NCBI RefSeq assembly: GCF_009761815.1
Contig: NZ_RWIN01000122.1
Span: 122,205 to 186,204 of the forward strand
Reading direction: 5' to 3'
DNA: 64,000 nucleotides
Source of the DNA: Pseudomonas sp. PB120
Lineage (GTDB): Bacteria; Pseudomonadota; Gammaproteobacteria; Pseudomonadales; Pseudomonadaceae
Position numbers and translations under genes: made by a program. Below are positions 52,936 to 60,883 of this stretch, piece by piece; position 1 is the stretch's first letter; every line of letters starts with the position of its first letter. The notes beneath the pieces are model-generated. The model did not search any database. It saw only the letters and a program-made list of their open reading frames with translations, and had not been told where the DNA came from.

Positions 52936-53358
52936 ATGAAGGCACGCATCCAATGGGCTGGCGAAGCCATGTTCCTCGGCGAATCCGGCAGCGGTCATGT
53001 CGTGGTCATGGACGGTCCGCCCGATGCCGGCGGTCGTAACCTGGGTGTCCGCCCCATGGAAATGCTCCTGCTGGGTGTCGGCGGTTGCAGCAACTTCGAT
53101 GTGGTCAGCATTCTCAAGAAATCCCGCCAGGCCGTCGAAAGCTGCGAAGCGTTCCTCGAAGCCGAGCGTGCGACCGAAGACCCAAAAGTCTTCACCAAGA
53201 TTCACATGCATTTTGTGGTCAAGGGCCGGGCGCTGAAAGAAGCTCAGGTCAAACGCGCCATCGAGCTGTCCGCCGAGAAGTATTGCTCGGCCTCGATCAT
53301 GCTTGGCGCGGCAGGTGTAGAGATTACTCACGACTACGAGATCATTGAGCTCGGTTGA
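52936..53358 (+). CDS. OsmC-family protein (YhfA-like)
   Basis: 140 residues with the OsmC fold. The two reactive cysteines are in GVGGCSNFDVV and KYCSASIML, so thiol-dependent peroxide reduction is plausible. GGAG lies 9 nt before ATG 52936; a TTG two codons upstream is less likely. Divergent from vfr, and it ends at a terminator shared with coq7. Confidence 0.88.
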   Translation: MKARIQWAGEAMFLGESGSGHVVVMDGPPDAGGRNLGVRPMEMLLLGVGGCSNFDVVSILKKSRQAVESCEAFLEAERATEDPKVFTKIHMHFVVKGRALKEAQVKRAIELSAEKYCSASIMLGAAGVEITHDYEIIELG

Positions 53359-53374
53359 GAGAAATTTCAGGCAC

Positions 53375-53410
53375 AAAAAAGGCGACTCCCTCACGGCAGT
53401 CGCCTTTTTT
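53375..53410. terminator. Bidirectional terminator between osmC-like and coq7
   Basis: AAAAAAGGCGACT-(11 nt)-AGTCGCCTTTTTT. A-tracts and T-tracts on both sides serve the two converging genes. Confidence 0.92.
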
Positions 53411-53425
53411 ATGTTCGTTCTGAAA

Positions 53426-54073
53426 TCAGATCCGATAAGTGCTCTTGGTCATCACCTTGGCCAACAAGCTCATCCCGAACTTCACCGGCGCCGGAAACCG
53501 AAATCCACCGGCGTCCAATGCACTTTCAGCGTGTTGTTCTTCATCAATCCGCATCTGCTCGAGAATCGCCCGGGACTTTTCGTCCTCCGCCGGCAGTTGC
53601 TCAAGGTGTTCGTTCAAGTGCTTGCAGACTTGATGCTCGGTGGCAGCAACGAAACCAAGGCTGACTTTATCGCTGATCAGCCCGGCCACCGCGCCAATTC
53701 CGAACGACATGCCGTAAAACAGCGGATTAAGGATGCTGGTGTGGCTGCCCAATTGATGGATGCGTTGTTCGCACCAGACCAGGTGATCGATTTCCTCTTC
53801 GGCGGCATGTTCCATGGCCGCGCGCACTTGCGGCAGCTTGGCGGTCAGGGCCTGACCCTGATAAAGCGCCTGTGCGCAGACTTCACCGGTATGGTTGATG
53901 CGCATCAGTCCGGCGACGTGCCGGGTGTCTTCGTCGCTCAGTTGTACATCTGGCTGCACGATAGCGGGCGACGGACGGTACGGCTGGCCACTGAAAGGCA
54001 GCAAGGTACGCATCGCGGCGTCTGCTTGAAGCAGAAGACGGTCAATTGGCGAGTAGTGACGTTGGGTAGTCAT
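53426..54073 (-). CDS. coq7: 3-demethoxyubiquinol 3-hydroxylase Coq7
   Basis: 215 residues, di-iron ferritin-like. It hydroxylates demethoxyubiquinol in ubiquinone synthesis. The iron ligands are in MRINHTGEVCAQALY, EEEIDHLVWCEQR and the C-terminal IDEEQHAESALDAGG. In PAO1 I recall speD just before it; here the OsmC-type gene is the neighbour and no speD is present. Confidence 0.95.
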   Translation of the reverse strand: MTTQRHYSPIDRLLLQADAAMRTLLPFSGQPYRPSPAIVQPDVQLSDEDTRHVAGLMRINHTGEVCAQALYQGQALTAKLPQVRAAMEHAAEEEIDHLVWCEQRIHQLGSHTSILNPLFYGMSFGIGAVAGLISDKVSLGFVAATEHQVCKHLNEHLEQLPAEDEKSRAILEQMRIDEEQHAESALDAGGFRFPAPVKFGMSLLAKVMTKSTYRI

Positions 54074-54152
54074 GCTGACCTCCGGGAAGAATCTCGGCGG
54101 CCAGTTTAACCCAATCGGCCGGGGAAGGTTTGTGCTGGGTCACTGGATACAA

Positions 54153-54242
54153 CTGTAGGAGCGAGCTCGCTCGCGAAGATAGAACGCCCAACACATTTTC
54201 TGTGGCTGGACGACCATCGCGAGCAAGCTCGCTCCTACAGGG
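54153..54242. repeat. Inverted REP pair between coq7 and the HIT gene
   Basis: Arms CTGTAGGAGCGAGCTCGCTC (54153 onward) and ATCGCGAGCAAGCTCGCTCC (54215 onward), about 40 bp apart. Confidence 0.85.
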
Positions 54243-54254
54243 AAGCGTGGTAGA

Positions 54255-54593
54255 TCAACCCGGCGGCCAATGCATCTGGCGTTGACCGAGTACATGCATA
54301 TGAATGTGGTAGACAGTCTGCCCGCCTTCTTCATTGCAGTTCATGACAACGCGAAAACCTTTTTCGCAGCCCAGTTCCAGCGCCAGGCGTTGGGCAGTAA
54401 ACAGAATGTGCCCGGCCAGTGCCTTGTCGTCCTCGGTCAGGTCGTTCAAGGTGCGCACCGGTTTTTTCGGGATCACCAGAAAATGCACCGGTGCCTGTGG
54501 GGCGATGTCGTGGAAGGCCAGTACCTGGTCGTCCTCGTAGATGATCTTCGCCGGGATCTCCCGGTTGATGATCTTGGTGAACAGAGTATCCAC
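54255..54593 (-). CDS. HIT-family nucleotide hydrolase (HinT-like)
   Basis: 112 residues. The His triad HIHMHVL is near the C-terminus (about 97-103), and TLFTKIINREIPAKIIYEDD opens the domain. Probably a purine nucleoside phosphoramidase. GTG 54593 was chosen: it is preceded by GAGAA and gives the family's usual start; ATG further upstream would add an unrelated tail. Confidence 0.9.
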   Translation of the reverse strand: MDTLFTKIINREIPAKIIYEDDQVLAFHDIAPQAPVHFLVIPKKPVRTLNDLTEDDKALAGHILFTAQRLALELGCEKGFRVVMNCNEEGGQTVYHIHMHVLGQRQMHWPPG

Positions 54594-54674
54594 AGCTGTT
54601 TTCTCCGTTGTTTGGGCTGGCCTGAGTGTAACCACGGGTTATGCCCGAGCCCAGCCTTTTACCGTGTGTGACAT

Positions 54675-55463
54675 TCAGCGCGGGCAATAGGCCTTGTTGA
54701 CCATGCCGGCGATGGTCCGGTTCAGCCAGCGAGAGCCAAGCCGTGGCATGAAGGCGAACCAGCGATTGCGCCGACCCGGAATGATGATGGCGCGGTTTTT
54801 CTCCAGGGCCCGCACGGTATAGAGCGCGACTTCCTCGGGGCTCATCAGCAGTTTGCTGTCGGCGAGTTTTGCGGTATTCAGTTTCGCAGTGCGATAGAAC
54901 GCCGTTCGGGTCGGGCCAGGGCAGAGCACCGACACCTTTACCGCACATTTTTTCAGCTCGACGCGCAGGCCTTCGGAAAAGTGCAGAACATAGGCCTTGC
55001 TGGCGTAGTAGGTGCTCATCCACGGGCCAGGTTGAAACGCAGCGACCGACGCAACGTTCAGAATCTGCCCACCGCCCTGCAGCGCCATGCTGTTGCCGAT
55101 GGCGTGGCACAAGCGGGTCAGGGCGAGGATATTGACCTCGATCAGGTCTTGCTCGGTCATCCAGTCCTGAGCCAGGAATGGACCGCAGGTGCCGATGCCG
55201 GCGCAGTTCACCAACAAATCGATCTGCCGATCACCTTCTTCCAGTTCCAGCAGAAACCCGGACAGGCGCAGCGGTTCGCCGAGGTCACAGGCACGGAACA
55301 GCACTTCCACGCCAAAACGTTGGGTCAGTTCGATTGCAATGCTTTCCAGCTGATCACGCTGTCGGGCCACCAGAATCAGGCTGCGGCCCCGGCGGGCCAG
55401 CGCTTCGGCCATCGCCAGGCCGATGCCGCTGGAAGCGCCGGTGATCAGAGCGTAACGGGTCAT
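54675..55463 (-). CDS. Short-chain dehydrogenase/reductase (SDR)
   Basis: 262 residues. NAD(P)-binding TGASSGIG near residue 8, and catalytic Ser and Tyr-Lys in NVASVAAF and YYASKAYVL. Classical SDR; substrate unknown. GGAG lies 6 nt before ATG 55463, so the four-codon extension was rejected. Confidence 0.9.
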   Translation of the reverse strand: MTRYALITGASSGIGLAMAEALARRGRSLILVARQRDQLESIAIELTQRFGVEVLFRACDLGEPLRLSGFLLELEEGDRQIDLLVNCAGIGTCGPFLAQDWMTEQDLIEVNILALTRLCHAIGNSMALQGGGQILNVASVAAFQPGPWMSTYYASKAYVLHFSEGLRVELKKCAVKVSVLCPGPTRTAFYRTAKLNTAKLADSKLLMSPEEVALYTVRALEKNRAIIIPGRRNRWFAFMPRLGSRWLNRTIAGMVNKAYCPR

Positions 55464-55525
55464 GCAGTTCTCCATCGCAACAGCTCCGCGCCGGCGACGC
55501 AGGTGTCACGGGCGGGGAGCGCTGT

Positions 55526-56503
55526 TCATTCTTTCGCAGAGTCTACAGGGGCCGGGGCTTGTTCGGCTTCATCGTCTGTGGAATCCGGTGCTTGTTCGGC
55601 TTCGGGTGCAGGCTCTACTTCGACTTCATCAGTCGTGACCGAGCCACTTTCATAGCTGCTCTCGGTGGTGCTTTGGTATTCATCCTGCAGGGCGCCGAAG
55701 CCACCCGCGAGTGCGCCGATGAAAACCACGGTGACGAACACCAGCCACAGCGCGCAAAGCACTTTCACCGCCGTGCTGTTCGCCGGTGGTGGTGCGCCGT
55801 ATTGGTTGGCGGTGGCATTTCCCGGCAGTACTGCCAGTAAAACCGGGAAAAGCCCGCCCACAATTGGCACGAGCGTCAGGAGATACAACCAGCCAGACCA
55901 ACCCAGGTCATGCAGGCGCTGAACGCTGATCTGAACGCTGACAACCAGGAACGCGATGCATACCGCCGCGCCGACCAGCCCACCGATCACCAGGCCAACG
56001 GTTGAGGTCAGGGCAATGAGCGAAAAACCGATGGAAACAAATACCCCGCTAACACCGATCAGGACCAGCATCGAGGCCATCATCCAGGCCAGATAGCGCA
56101 GGCGGCCAATGCGTCCGGTGAAGGTAAAGACTTTGAGCGGGCCGAACTCGGGCAATGCTTCACCCACCGACGCCAGAGGTGGCGCATAAGGCGATTCGTT
56201 GCCTGTCGATGTCCATTGGCTGGGAGCAGGGGAGGGCTCGCGGACTTCGGACAAGTTCAGTTCAATCGAAGGTTCGCTTTCGATTCGGGCATCGATGCCG
56301 GTTTTCGTCAGCGCCTGAAGATAGGTTTGTGCGTCAGCCTGTGACAGGCCTTGTTTGAGCGCCACTGGCCGGCCACTGAACAACCGTTCGATGGCTGCCA
56401 CATCGCTTTTGAACAGTTCGGCGAGGTTGAGCTTGGCCGTGGTGACGTCAACACCTGGCAGCAAGGCGCCGTCGAACACGATCTTGAAACGGTTTTCACT
56501 CAT
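55526..56503 (-). CDS. DUF805 membrane protein with an extra N-terminal domain
   Basis: 325 residues. Residues 1-75 (FKIVFDGALLPGVDVTTAKL, LFSGRPVALKQGLSQADA) form a small soluble domain also found alone in other Pseudomonas and Xanthomonas proteins; from about 115 a DUF805 core with four membrane helices follows (IGRLRYLAWMMASMLVLIGV), then an acidic Glu/Ala/Pro tail. Function unknown. Start ATG 56503 has AAGGA about 10 nt upstream. Confidence 0.82.
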   Translation of the reverse strand: MSENRFKIVFDGALLPGVDVTTAKLNLAELFKSDVAAIERLFSGRPVALKQGLSQADAQTYLQALTKTGIDARIESEPSIELNLSEVREPSPAPSQWTSTGNESPYAPPLASVGEALPEFGPLKVFTFTGRIGRLRYLAWMMASMLVLIGVSGVFVSIGFSLIALTSTVGLVIGGLVGAAVCIAFLVVSVQISVQRLHDLGWSGWLYLLTLVPIVGGLFPVLLAVLPGNATANQYGAPPPANSTAVKVLCALWLVFVTVVFIGALAGGFGALQDEYQSTTESSYESGSVTTDEVEVEPAPEAEQAPDSTDDEAEQAPAPVDSAKE

Positions 56504-56594
56504 TGCGAGGCATCCTTGTCGCGAATTTTTTGAATAGTGAATGTTGCGAACCGGGAGTGTAAGGCCAGTCGAGGTGACTGGCCGAACTTTCCTG

Positions 56595-57563
56595 TCAGCG
56601 CGGCCAGCGTTTCGGGAGCTGAGCGGCCAGTTCCAGCGCTTTGCGATACTCGACGTCGAGACGTGCGACCAATTGATCGACGCTCGGCAGATCGTCGATT
56701 TCGCCAACACCCTGGCCTGCAGACCACACGGTTTTCCAGGCTTTTGCCTCATCGCTCACGGGCTTGAGTTTGGCACCGAAGTTCACCTCGCCCTTGCCTT
56801 GCAGCGCTGCCGTGTCAAAACCCGCAGCCTCCAGGCTTTGGCGCATGAAACTCGCCGGTATCCCGGACACGGCGGCAGTATGGACGATGTCCGCTGCCCT
56901 GGATGTCAGCAGCATCTCTTTATAGGCGTCGGGTGCATGACTTTCAGTGGTGCCGATAAATCGCGTACCAAAGTAGGCCAAATCCGCGCCGAGCAATTGC
57001 GCAGCGAGAATTTCGTGGCCGTGGTTCAGGCAACCGGCCAACAGCAATGTCTTGTCGAAGAACTGGCGGATTTCGGCGATCAGCGAAAATGGGCTCCAGG
57101 TGCCAGCGTGCCCACCGGCCCCTGCCGCCACCGCGATCAACCCGTCTACACCGGCCTCGGCGGCTTTCTCCGCATGACGGCGAGTCGTCACATCGTGGAA
57201 CACCAGGCCGCCGTAACTGTGCACTGTATCTACGACCTCCTTCACCGCACCGAGGCTGGTAATCACAATCGGCACTTTGTGTTCGACGCAGATTTCCAGG
57301 TCGGCCTGCAACCGTGGGTTGCTGTTGTGGACGATCAGATTGACCGCATACGGTGCCGGATTTTCCAGGGTTGCCAGTCCCGCTTCGATTTCTTCCAGCC
57401 AGACCTTGAAGCCGCTGCTCTCGCGCTGATTCAGCGCGGGGAAGCTACCCACCACGCCATTGCGGCAGCAGGCGAGCACCAGTTGCGGGTTGGAAATCAG
57501 AAACATCGGCGCCGCCACCACAGGCAGACGCAAACGTTGTTCGAGCAAAGCGGGCAGCGACAT
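56595..57563 (-). CDS. Nitronate monooxygenase family (FMN)
   Basis: 322-residue TIM barrel. FMN-binding VVAAPMFLISNPQL opens it, and GGHAGTWSPF with the catalytic His and GTRFIGTTESHA follow. Such proteins oxidise alkyl nitronates; the true substrate of this copy is unknown. Confidence 0.87.
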   Translation of the reverse strand: MSLPALLEQRLRLPVVAAPMFLISNPQLVLACCRNGVVGSFPALNQRESSGFKVWLEEIEAGLATLENPAPYAVNLIVHNSNPRLQADLEICVEHKVPIVITSLGAVKEVVDTVHSYGGLVFHDVTTRRHAEKAAEAGVDGLIAVAAGAGGHAGTWSPFSLIAEIRQFFDKTLLLAGCLNHGHEILAAQLLGADLAYFGTRFIGTTESHAPDAYKEMLLTSRAADIVHTAAVSGIPASFMRQSLEAAGFDTAALQGKGEVNFGAKLKPVSDEAKAWKTVWSAGQGVGEIDDLPSVDQLVARLDVEYRKALELAAQLPKRWPR

Positions 57564-57596
57564 GGGAAGTACCCCGGTGAGTTGTACTGATTGAAG

Positions 57597-58025
57597 TTAG
57601 AACGGCCGAACCACGACCAGAATTACGATAGCCAGCAATATCACAACCGGCACTTCATTGAACCAGCGGAAAAAGACATGGCTGCGGGTGTTCTCGCCAC
57701 GGGCAAAACGCTTCACCTGCGCGCCGCACATGTGGTGATAGCCGATCAGGATCACCACCAGTGTGAGCTTGGCGTGTATCCACGCGCCCTGACTGAAGAT
57801 ACCTGGGTTGAGTGCGATCAGCGCGATACCGAATACCAGCGTCGCGATCATCGCCGGGCCCATGATGCCGCGGTACAGCTTGCGCTCCATGATGCTGAAG
57901 CGTTCTTTGCTGACGGTGTCTTCACTTTGCGCGTGATAAACGAACAGGCGCGGCAAATAGAACAGGCCGGCAAACCAGCAGACGATGCTGACGATATGAA
58001 AAGCTTTGAGCCATAGATAAAGCAT
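57597..58025 (-). CDS. hemJ: Protoporphyrinogen IX oxidase HemJ
   Basis: 142 residues with four membrane helices. HemJ catalyses the penultimate heme step in bacteria without HemG or HemY. Typical features are LWLKAFHIVSIVCWFAGLFYLPRLFVYH at the start (conserved His), WIHAKLTLV and the RWFNEVP motif. It lies 33 bp from the nitronate monooxygenase gene. Confidence 0.88.
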   Translation of the reverse strand: MLYLWLKAFHIVSIVCWFAGLFYLPRLFVYHAQSEDTVSKERFSIMERKLYRGIMGPAMIATLVFGIALIALNPGIFSQGAWIHAKLTLVVILIGYHHMCGAQVKRFARGENTRSHVFFRWFNEVPVVILLAIVILVVVRPF

Positions 58026-58160
58026 TTTTGGTTGTTCCCAGGTTCACGGTAGGCTGGATAGTAGAGGCTTGAGGCTCCGCACGTCACCTTGCCGGTTGTC
58101 GCAGGGCGATACGGGCCCTATTATCGACGGCTTTCCAGTGGTTTCGTTGAGGGCAGGTTT

Positions 58161-59195
58161 ATGGTCAAGGTCGGTATCGTCGGCGGCACGGGTTACACCG
58201 GTGTCGAACTGCTGCGTCTGTTGGCACAGCATCCGCAAGCAGAAGTGGTGGTAATCACTTCCCGATCCGAGGCTGGCCTGGCCGTTGCCGACATGTACCC
58301 GAACCTGCGAGGTCATTACGACGGCCTGGCGTTCAGCGTTCCGGACATCAAGACGTTGGGCGCTTGCGACGTGGTGTTCTTTGCGACGCCTCATGGCGTT
58401 GCCCACGCACTGGCCGGTGAACTGCTGGCGGCCGGGACCAAGGTCATCGACCTGTCGGCGGATTTCCGTTTGCAAGATGCCGATGAGTGGGCCAAGTGGT
58501 ACGGTCAGCCACACGGTGCACCGGACCTGCTGGAAGAGGCGGTCTACGGCTTGCCGGAAGTCAATCGCGAGCAGATCAAACAGGCTCGCCTGATTGCTGT
58601 GCCGGGTTGCTACCCAACCGCTACGCAGCTGGGATTCCTGCCATTGCTGGAAGCTGGTCTGGCGGATACCACTCGCTTGATCGCTGACTGCAAATCCGGT
58701 GTCAGCGGTGCCGGCCGTGGTGCTTCTGTAGGCTCGCTGTATTCCGAAACGTCGGAAAGCATGAAGGCCTACGCCGTCAAAGGTCACCGTCACCTGCCAG
58801 AAATTCGCCAAGGGTTGCGTCGCGCTGCTGGCCAGGACGTGGGCCTGACTTTCGTTCCGCACCTGACGCCGATGATCCGTGGCATTCACTCGACGCTGTA
58901 CGCGACCGTCGTGGATCGCTCGGTGGATCTGCAAGCGCTGTTCGAAAAACGTTACGCCAACGAACCGTTCGTCGATGTGATGCCCGCCGGCAGCCATCCG
59001 GAAACCCGCAGCGTGCGGGGTGCGAACGTCTGCCGTATCGCCGTGCATCGTCCGCAGGACGGTGATCTAGTGGTCGTGTTGTCGGTCATCGACAACCTGG
59101 TCAAAGGCGCGTCGGGTCAAGCTGTGCAGAACCTCAACATCCTGTTCGGGCTGGATGAGCGTCTGGGCCTGTCCCACGCCGGCATGCTGCCGTAG
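58161..59195 (+). CDS. argC: N-acetyl-gamma-glutamyl-phosphate reductase ArgC
   Basis: 344 residues. It makes N-acetylglutamate semialdehyde in arginine synthesis. NADP-binding VGIVGGTGYTGVELLRLL opens the protein, and the active-site Cys lies in VPGCYPTATQLGF. GAGGG precedes ATG 58161. Followed by a terminator. Confidence 0.96.
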   Translation: MVKVGIVGGTGYTGVELLRLLAQHPQAEVVVITSRSEAGLAVADMYPNLRGHYDGLAFSVPDIKTLGACDVVFFATPHGVAHALAGELLAAGTKVIDLSADFRLQDADEWAKWYGQPHGAPDLLEEAVYGLPEVNREQIKQARLIAVPGCYPTATQLGFLPLLEAGLADTTRLIADCKSGVSGAGRGASVGSLYSETSESMKAYAVKGHRHLPEIRQGLRRAAGQDVGLTFVPHLTPMIRGIHSTLYATVVDRSVDLQALFEKRYANEPFVDVMPAGSHPETRSVRGANVCRIAVHRPQDGDLVVVLSVIDNLVKGASGQAVQNLNILFGLDERLGLSHAGMLP

Positions 59196-59212
59196 GCTTT
59201 AACCCGCTCAGC

Positions 59213-59239
59213 AAAAAGGCCCATTGAACGGGCCTTTTT
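59213..59239 (+). terminator. argC terminator
   Basis: AAAAAGGCCC-ATTGAAC-GGGCCTTTTT, a perfect ten-base stem with flanking T tract, 17 bp after the argC stop. Confidence 0.93.
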
Positions 59240-59281
59240 GCATTCCGGGCTGGCAATCGGGTTGACTGATATACCATAACA

Positions 59282-59315
59282 ATAGTTGACCGATTTTCTA
59301 GGAGAAGCGGATAAT
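59282..59315 (+). promoter_or_regulatory. erpA promoter with an IscR-like half-site
   Basis: TTGACC (59286-59291), an 18-bp spacer and GATAAT (59310-59315) form a promoter. ATAGTTGAC (59282-59290) over its -35 matches the left half of the E. coli type 1 IscR consensus exactly; the right half is degenerate. Repression by [2Fe-2S]-IscR is inferred. Confidence 0.5.
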
Positions 59316-59334
59316 GCGCGTCATCACGCATTAT
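59311..59334. repeat. Palindrome across the erpA start point
   Basis: ATAATGCG-(8 nt)-CGCATTAT, perfect arms. It includes most of the -10 box, so the 5' UTR of erpA may form a stem-loop or carry a second operator. Confidence 0.45.
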
Positions 59335-59362
59335 GGCGGCGTAGCGCCGGGAGAAAGTCAGC

Positions 59363-59713
59363 ATGAGCGTCGAATCCTTCACCCCCACGGCTTTGCAATT
59401 CACCCACGGTGCCGCGCACAAGGTGAAGAGCCTGGTCGATGAAGAGGGGAATGATCGCTTGAAGCTGCGCGTATTCGTTACGGGCGGCGGTTGTTCAGGT
59501 TTTCAGTACGGCTTTACCTTCGATGAAGAAGTGGCCGATGACGACACCATCGTCGAGCGCGAAGGTGTGAGTCTGGTCGTGGACCCGATGAGCTTCCAGT
59601 ACCTGGCAGGTGCCGAGGTGGATTATCAGGAAGGTCTGGAAGGTTCGCGCTTCGTCATCAAGAACCCGAACGCCACCACCACGTGTGGCTGCGGCTCTTC
59701 GTTCTCGATCTGA
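59363..59713 (+). CDS. erpA: Iron-sulfur cluster insertion protein ErpA
   Basis: 116 residues, A-type carrier. The three cluster cysteines are in GGGCSGFQYGF and CGCGSSF. It delivers Fe-S clusters to apo-enzymes such as IspG. Probable IscR control is described for its promoter. Confidence 0.96.
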   Translation: MSVESFTPTALQFTHGAAHKVKSLVDEEGNDRLKLRVFVTGGGCSGFQYGFTFDEEVADDDTIVEREGVSLVVDPMSFQYLAGAEVDYQEGLEGSRFVIKNPNATTTCGCGSSFSI

Positions 59714-59732
59714 TCGCAGGTCACCGCAATAT

Positions 59733-59768
59733 AAAACGCCGCAGGGCCTCAGGGCTCTGCGGCGTTTT
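59733..59768. terminator. Bidirectional terminator between erpA and anmK
   Basis: AAAACGCCGCAG-(12 nt)-CTGCGGCGTTTT, usable by both converging genes. Confidence 0.93.
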
Positions 59769-59788
59769 GCTGTGCGGGTTTTTTTACT

Positions 59789-60880
59789 TCAGACGGGGTA
59801 GATGGCGCCCAGTATGCGCAGGCCGCGGGCACCGGTCACGCTTGGGCGATTTGCCGCGATCCCTTCGAGGCAGCAATGGGCCAGCCAGGCGAAGGCCATT
59901 GCTTCGACCCAGTCCGGGTCTACGCCATGAGTGGCGGTGCTGCTGACGTTCGCGTTTGGCAGCAGGCTGGCCAGGCGGTTCATCAGTGTGGTGTTGTGCG
60001 CGCCGCCACCGCAGACCAGCAGTTCTCGAGTATCCGACTGTGCGTGTTGCAGTGACTCGGTAATGGTCAGCGCGGTGAGCTCAAGTAGTGTCGTTTGCAC
60101 GTCTTCGGCGGCGAAAGTTGGCAACTGTGAAAGGTGCTGCGTCAGCCATGGCAGGTTGAACACTTCGCGACCGGTGCTTTTAGGGCCTTTGGTCACGAAG
60201 AAAGGATCACTGAGTAGCGCTTTCAGCAGGACAGGTTCAACTTTACCGCTGGCGGCCCATTGGCCATCACGATCGAAGTTGTCGCCACGTTGTTGATGAA
60301 TCCAGGCGTCCAGCAACACATTCCCCGGGCCGCAGTCGAAACCCGCTACCGGCTTGCCGGGCTCGATCAGGCTGAGGTTGCTGAAACCTCCAACGTTGAG
60401 TACAGCGCGGTTGCCTGCCTGTTCTTCGAACAAGGCCTCGTGAAACGCCGGAACCAGCGGGGCACCTTGCCCGCCAGCCGCAACGTCGCGACTGCGGAAA
60501 TCGCTGACGACGGTGATGCCGGTCAGTTCTGTCAGCAGGGCAGGGTTGCCGATCTGCACGGTGAAACCGCGTGCGGGTTCGTGGCGAATGGTCTGGCCAT
60601 GGCTACCAATCGCGCGAATGTCTTCGGGTTTCAGGTGCTGTTGATCAAGCAGGCTGTGAATGCCCTGCGCCGCCAGCTTCACCCAGTTCTGCTGGGCGAT
60701 GGCGGAGCGGGCAATCTCGTCCGGGCCGCTGGCACACAAGCTGAGCAGCTCGGCGCGCAAAGAGTCGGGCATCGGAATGTAGTGCGTGGCGATCAGCTTG
60801 ATCGGCGGGGTCAGCTCGACTAGCGCGATGTCCAGGCCATCAAGACTGGTCCCGGACATCACACCTATATAGAGCGTCAT
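59789..60880 (-). CDS. anmK: Anhydro-N-acetylmuramic acid kinase AnmK
   Basis: 363 residues. It opens 1,6-anhydroMurNAc and phosphorylates it in peptidoglycan recycling. The opening GVMSGTSLDGLDIALVEL and a catalytic Asp in VAGFDCGPGN are present. It lies 3 bp after the M23 endopeptidase gene, and the two act on turnover of the same polymer. Confidence 0.95.
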   Translation of the reverse strand: MTLYIGVMSGTSLDGLDIALVELTPPIKLIATHYIPMPDSLRAELLSLCASGPDEIARSAIAQQNWVKLAAQGIHSLLDQQHLKPEDIRAIGSHGQTIRHEPARGFTVQIGNPALLTELTGITVVSDFRSRDVAAGGQGAPLVPAFHEALFEEQAGNRAVLNVGGFSNLSLIEPGKPVAGFDCGPGNVLLDAWIHQQRGDNFDRDGQWAASGKVEPVLLKALLSDPFFVTKGPKSTGREVFNLPWLTQHLSQLPTFAAEDVQTTLLELTALTITESLQHAQSDTRELLVCGGGAHNTTLMNRLASLLPNANVSSTATHGVDPDWVEAMAFAWLAHCCLEGIAANRPSVTGARGLRILGAIYPV

Positions 60881-60883
60881 GGC

